From: Amycolatopsis circi
GTDB taxonomy: Bacteria; Actinomycetota; Actinomycetes; Mycobacteriales; Pseudonocardiaceae
Assembly (NCBI RefSeq): GCF_003385235.1
Contig: NZ_PQIA01000019.1
Span: 62,001 to 126,000, forward strand
Length of the DNA stretch: 64,000 bases
Reading direction: 5' to 3'
Part shown: positions 60,981-64,000 of the stretch, in pieces
How positions within the stretch are numbered: position 1 is the stretch's first letter
Layout: each line of letters starts with the position of its first letter
The notes under the pieces: model-generated
Databases searched by the model: none
Told to the model about the DNA's origin: nothing
What the model saw: the letters and a program-made list of their open reading frames with translations, nothing else
Position numbers and translations under genes: made by a program

Positions 60981-61547
60981 TCACAAGCGCCACAACCGCA
61001 GGCCGCGAACGCGATAGACCGGCCACAGCACCTGCCACGGCGACCGTCGCAGGAAGGCGGAACTGCACACGAGAACATTGCGAGCGACAGTGGACGCGAC
61101 CTCGTGCCGGTCCGGCCACGCTTCGCCGCGGGCACCGAGCGCTAGGCGAAAGACAGTCAGCAGACCGCGTCCCTGCACGTCATAGCGGGCGCCGGTGTCG
61201 CCCGCATCGGGCAGGAGCCGGGCGATTTCCACGCGAAAGGCACCACCAACCGCCGCGCCCGCCGGTACATCGGCAACGCTGCCCACGATCGCCCGGCCAT
61301 GCAGCCGACGCGCGAATCGCGTGAGCAGCCGTCGTTCCCACCAGGGCAGCAAGCGGCGGTGAGCCAGCAGCGCGGCACACTCGCCGTGGCCGAGGGCGAA
61401 GATCTCGGCGAGATCGTCGTATCGGCTGATCGCGGTCGGCTCCGCCAGATGCAGCCGCACCTCGAAGCGGACCCGCGCGATCAGCTCGTCGATCGCTTCC
61501 CGCCGGTCGAGCCGTGCTTTCTGCCGCGAAGCCGCCCAGTCGCCCAT
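60981..61547 (-). CDS. Hypothetical protein, 188 aa
   Basis: An Arg- and Leu-rich protein (ARLDRREAIDELIARVRFEV, CAALLAHRRLLPWWERRLLT, VLVCSSAFLRRSPWQVLWPV). No membrane helix is certain, though the C-terminus is hydrophobic, and no domain is recognised. ATG at 61547 or GTG at 61553. It lies 42 bases downstream of the VOC gene's stop side and upstream of the CoA-binding gene on the same strand. Confidence 0.6.
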   Translation of the reverse strand: MGDWAASRQKARLDRREAIDELIARVRFEVRLHLAEPTAISRYDDLAEIFALGHGECAALLAHRRLLPWWERRLLTRFARRLHGRAIVGSVADVPAGAAVGGAFRVEIARLLPDAGDTGARYDVQGRGLLTVFRLALGARGEAWPDRHEVASTVARNVLVCSSAFLRRSPWQVLWPVYRVRGLRLWRL

Positions 61548-61589
61548 GGGCACCCACTCTGATCCCGGCAGTGCACCGAGTCCAGTGGT

Positions 61590-62093
61590 TCAGCCGATCT
61601 TCGAGCCGTACATCTCGCCGAGGTCGTCCGCGATCAGCTCGATCCGGGCGCCGTCCGGGTCGGCGAAGTAGATCGACGTGCCGCTTTCTTCCTGGTACTT
61701 CACGCCGGCGGCGTCGAGCCGCGAACGCGCGCCCGCCCAGGCTTCCGGAGTGAGCGACAGGGCCAGGTGGTGCAGCCCGCCGAGCACCTCCGCGTACGGG
61801 CCGAGGTCGAGGCCGGGCAGGTCGAAGAACGCGACCGCGTTGCCGTTGCCGACGTCGAAGAAGAAGTGGCTCGACCCCGGGTAGTCGCGGTTCTCGATCA
61901 GCTCGGTGAGCGGGAAACCGAGGATGTCCTGGTAGAAGGTGATCGTCCGCTCGACGTCGCTGGACAGCAGCGCGGTGTGGTGGATGCCGCGGCCCACGGT
62001 CGCCGGGCGTTCCGCGGCGGGGTGCAGATGCTGGTCCCGCAGCCGGTCGCGGGTTTGCGCGAGCTGGGCGACTTCGGTCTCGGTGGGTGCCAT
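61590..62093 (-). CDS. VOC-family (glyoxalase/extradiol dioxygenase fold) protein
   Basis: A 167-residue single VOC unit with metal-ligand candidates: His in GRGIHHTALLSSDVER, His in LGGLHHLALSLTPEAW, Glu in DGARIELIADDLG. The two beta-alpha-beta-beta-beta halves are visible (ITFYQDILGFPLTELIENRD and FFFDVGNGNAVAFFDLPG). It could be a small dioxygenase, isomerase or resistance-type protein; next to meta-cleavage genes a role in aromatic breakdown is possible. It diverges from the hydratase gene. Confidence 0.82.
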   Translation of the reverse strand: MAPTETEVAQLAQTRDRLRDQHLHPAAERPATVGRGIHHTALLSSDVERTITFYQDILGFPLTELIENRDYPGSSHFFFDVGNGNAVAFFDLPGLDLGPYAEVLGGLHHLALSLTPEAWAGARSRLDAAGVKYQEESGTSIYFADPDGARIELIADDLGEMYGSKIG

Positions 62094-62245
62094 TTCGGGT
62101 CACGTCCTCTCTGGGAGCCAACACGAAGAACCGTACGCCGACAAACTCTCGCGAGCAAGAGGTTTCTAAGTAAGAGAAGTAACTCGTACCGGTGAATGGA
62201 ACGAACGGGTTGGCTCAGCCGGCGCGGTCAGGCAAAGTTCGGCCC

Positions 62246-63043
62246 GTGGAACCCGCTGAGCTGCAGGACGCCGTCGCGCTGCTGACGAGCGCGTACGAGC
62301 GCCACGAGCCGATCGATCCGCTCGTGAAGACCTTCCCCGACGGCACCGTCGAAGACGCCTACCGCGTGCAGCAGGAGCAAGTCCGCGCGTGGGTGGCGGC
62401 GGGCGACGTGGTGCGCGGCCACAAGGTCGGCCTCGCCTCCGCGGCGATGCAGCGCCAGATGGGCGTGAACCAGCCCGACTTCGGGCACCTGACCAGCTCG
62501 ATGTTCCTGCTCGAACACCAGCCGATCCCGACGACGCGGTTCCTGCAGCCGCGCATCGAACCGGAGATCGCGTTCGTGCTCGGCGCTCCGCTGCGCGGTC
62601 CGGGCGTGACTGTCGCCGACGCCGTCCGCGCGGTCGACTTCGTACTTCCGTCGCTGGAGATCGTCGATTCGCGGGTCCGGGACTGGAAAATCTCGATCTT
62701 CGACACCGTCGCGGACAACGCGTCGTCCGGCGGTGTCATCCTCGGCAGCAGCCCGACTAACCTGCGCGACGTCGACCTGCGGCTCGCCGGCTGCACGCTG
62801 CACGTCAACGGCCAGCTCGCGGCCACCGGCGCGGGCGGCGCGGTGCTGGGTTCGCCGATCAACGCACTGGTGTGGCTTGCCAACACCGTCGGCCCGCTCG
62901 GCGTGAAGCTGGAACCCGGCCACGTCGTCCTGCCCGGTTCGATGACCGCCGCGCAGACCGTCCGCCCCGGCGACACCGTCGTGGCGACCATGGCCGGCCT
63001 GGGCAGCGTGACCGCGGTGTTCGCTCCGGAGGAGGAAAAGTGA
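62246..63043 (+). CDS. 2-keto-4-pentenoate hydratase-type enzyme
   Basis: A 265-residue member of the MhpD/HpcG/TesE family, which adds water to 2-hydroxypenta-2,4-dienoate-type products of aromatic or steroid meta-cleavage. Family blocks: VVRGHKVGLASAAMQRQMGV, RIEPEIAFVLGAPLRGPGV, PSLEIVDSRVRDWKISIFDT, DNASSGGVILGS and LPGSMTAAQTVRPGDTVVA. I prefer GTG at 62246, which gives the usual family length; GTG at 62192 adds 18 residues. Its stop overlaps the next start (GTGA). Confidence 0.9.
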   Translation: MEPAELQDAVALLTSAYERHEPIDPLVKTFPDGTVEDAYRVQQEQVRAWVAAGDVVRGHKVGLASAAMQRQMGVNQPDFGHLTSSMFLLEHQPIPTTRFLQPRIEPEIAFVLGAPLRGPGVTVADAVRAVDFVLPSLEIVDSRVRDWKISIFDTVADNASSGGVILGSSPTNLRDVDLRLAGCTLHVNGQLAATGAGGAVLGSPINALVWLANTVGPLGVKLEPGHVVLPGSMTAAQTVRPGDTVVATMAGLGSVTAVFAPEEEK

Positions 63044-63801
63044 CCGCCGAAATCGTTGCCGCAGCGCAGGAATTGCTCAACCGGACGGAAGAAAGCGCGC
63101 AGCTCACCGACACTTGGCCGGACCTCGACCTCGCCACCGCCTACGCGATCCAGGACGAGGCTCTGCGGCTGCGTCAGGAACGCGGCGAGACGTTGATCGG
63201 GGTAAAGCTCGGGCTAACGTCGCGGGCGAAGCAGCAGCGGATGGGCGTCGAAGAACCCCTGCTCGCGTGGCTGACCGACGCGATGGTGCTGCCCGCGGGC
63301 GCGCCGACGCCGCAGCTCATCCACCCGCGCGCGGAGCCGGAATTGGTGTTCGTGCTCGGCGAGCGACTCGCCGGTCCGGGCGTTACCGCGGCTACCGCTC
63401 TGGGCGCGGTTTCCCAGGTATACGGCGGAATCGAGATCATCGACAGCCGTTACCGCGACTACCGGTTCACCCTGCCGGACGTCGTCGCGGACAACGGATC
63501 GTCAGCTCTGTTCGGGCTCGGCTCGGTCGGCCGCCCACCGTCCTCTTTGGACCTGTCGCTGGAAGCCGCACTGCTCGAAGTGGACGGTCAGATCGTCGAC
63601 ACCGCGACCGGTGCCGCGGTTCAGGGACACCCGGCCGAGGCGTTGGCATTGGCGGCGAATTCCTTGGCCGCACGCGGTTTGGCGCTGGAACCGGGCTGGC
63701 TCGTGCTGACCGGCGGGATGACCGACGCCGTCGAACTGCGGCCCGGCTCTCGCGTCGCCGCGCACTTTTCGAACCTGGGTTCGGTGACGATCAGCGGGTA
63801 G
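63040..63801 (+). CDS. 4-oxalocrotonate decarboxylase / hydratase-family enzyme
   Basis: A 253-residue paralogue of the preceding enzyme: LIGVKLGLTSRAKQQRMGVE, RAEPELVFVLGERLAGPGVT, GGIEIIDSRYRDYRFTLPDV, DNGSSALFGLGS, GHPAEALALAANSLAARGL and LTGGMTDAVELRPGSRVAAH. Hydratase-decarboxylase pairs act together in meta-cleavage pathways, so this one is probably the decarboxylase (DmpH/XylI type). GGAGGAGG precedes the GTG, which overlaps the preceding stop. Its last 11 bases overlap the convergent gene at the window edge. Confidence 0.88.
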   Translation: MTAEIVAAAQELLNRTEESAQLTDTWPDLDLATAYAIQDEALRLRQERGETLIGVKLGLTSRAKQQRMGVEEPLLAWLTDAMVLPAGAPTPQLIHPRAEPELVFVLGERLAGPGVTAATALGAVSQVYGGIEIIDSRYRDYRFTLPDVVADNGSSALFGLGSVGRPPSSLDLSLEAALLEVDGQIVDTATGAAVQGHPAEALALAANSLAARGLALEPGWLVLTGGMTDAVELRPGSRVAAHFSNLGSVTISG

Positions 63802-64000
63802 CGAGCCGTTTGATCCCGGAGATCACGCGCGGCCACACTTCGCGCGGCAGGTCGTGTCCCATGCCGGGCACGAGGTCGAGGTCGGCACCCAGCGCGCGGG
63901 CGGTCGCGCGGCCGCCGGACACGTGCACGAGCGGGTCCGCCGTACCGTGAATCACCAAGGACGGCAAGGAAAGCCGGCGCAGATCGGCGGTCCGGTCGCG
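63791..64000 (-). CDS. Alpha/beta-hydrolase, C-terminal part (cut by window edge)
   Basis: The last 69 residues of an alpha/beta hydrolase, open to the right edge: LPSLVIHGTADPLVHVSGGR carries the acid Asp and VPGMGHDLPREVW the catalytic His, the normal end of the fold. The TGA at 63791-63793 lies inside the 3' end of the decarboxylase gene (11-base convergent overlap). It could be a meta-cleavage-product hydrolase, given its neighbours, but the diagnostic N-terminal part is outside the window. Confidence 0.8.
   Translation of the reverse strand, partial: RDRTADLRRLSLPSLVIHGTADPLVHVSGGRATARALGADLDLVPGMGHDLPREVWPRVISGIKRLATR

Overview
The window is high-GC actinomycete DNA. Mycothiol-type enzymes, CarD, the MurT/GatD pair, the ispD-ispF and radA arrangement, many GTG starts and many 1-8 base start/stop overlaps point to Pseudonocardiaceae, most likely an Amycolatopsis-like organism (inference from gene content only). 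One tRNA gene is present. I saw no rRNA, CRISPR array, insertion sequence or phage structural gene.

Left part (1-17900): a decayed membrane-protein gene and a small unknown protein, an MBOAT acyltransferase, a tandem-repeat tract without genes, an autoregulated TetR gene, then housekeeping genes: rlmB, cysS, a HAD phosphatase, a 2H phosphoesterase, ispD-ispF, carD, a lipoprotein and radA. Between them sits a two-gene unit pairing a STAND-like P-loop NTPase with a membrane-anchored periplasmic-binding-fold protein, which I regard as the best candidate for an undescribed signalling or defence system. The IspD copy lacks its normal CTP-binding loop. An ECF sigma factor, its coupled CU044_5270-type membrane protein and a four-helix membrane protein follow.

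Middle (17900-34900): trehalose metabolism (OtsA next to an OtsB-GH15 trehalase fusion), a ThrE-type exporter, tRNA-Thr(TGT), an XRE-ImmA-PIN three-gene toxin/antitoxin-like operon, and a TetR-MarR fusion regulator divergent from a four-gene molybdenum hydroxylase operon (CoxM/S/L/G type, form II active-site loop). Then come a DUF4190-type protein and an XRE-cupin regulator.

Iac region (33500-45000): a complete indole-3-acetate degradation (iac-type) cluster. iacA-B-C-D-E-F plus an MHS-family transporter read leftward. A PAS histidine kinase, iacG, an unknown 85-residue gene and iacH read rightward, and a FixJ/TodT-type response regulator and iacI read back toward them. The regulation is by a two-component pair, not by the MarR-type IacR known from proteobacteria.

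Right part (45000-64000): a gene-poor stretch around a TetR gene, a thioesterase, a hydrolase, a P450 with an AGNET I-helix, a maleylpyruvate-isomerase-fold protein, an Rsm22 methyltransferase, an ECF42 sigma factor with two DGPF partners, and a pair of inverted DnaA-box-like sequences next to an IclR gene. MurT-GatD is translationally coupled to a two-component system and a P-loop phosphotransferase-like protein. At the right edge begin aromatic meta-cleavage genes (hydratase, decarboxylase, VOC protein, truncated alpha/beta hydrolase).

At eight genes a TANNNT hexamer lies 6-7 bases before the start codon, which argues for leaderless transcripts and was used to choose starts.
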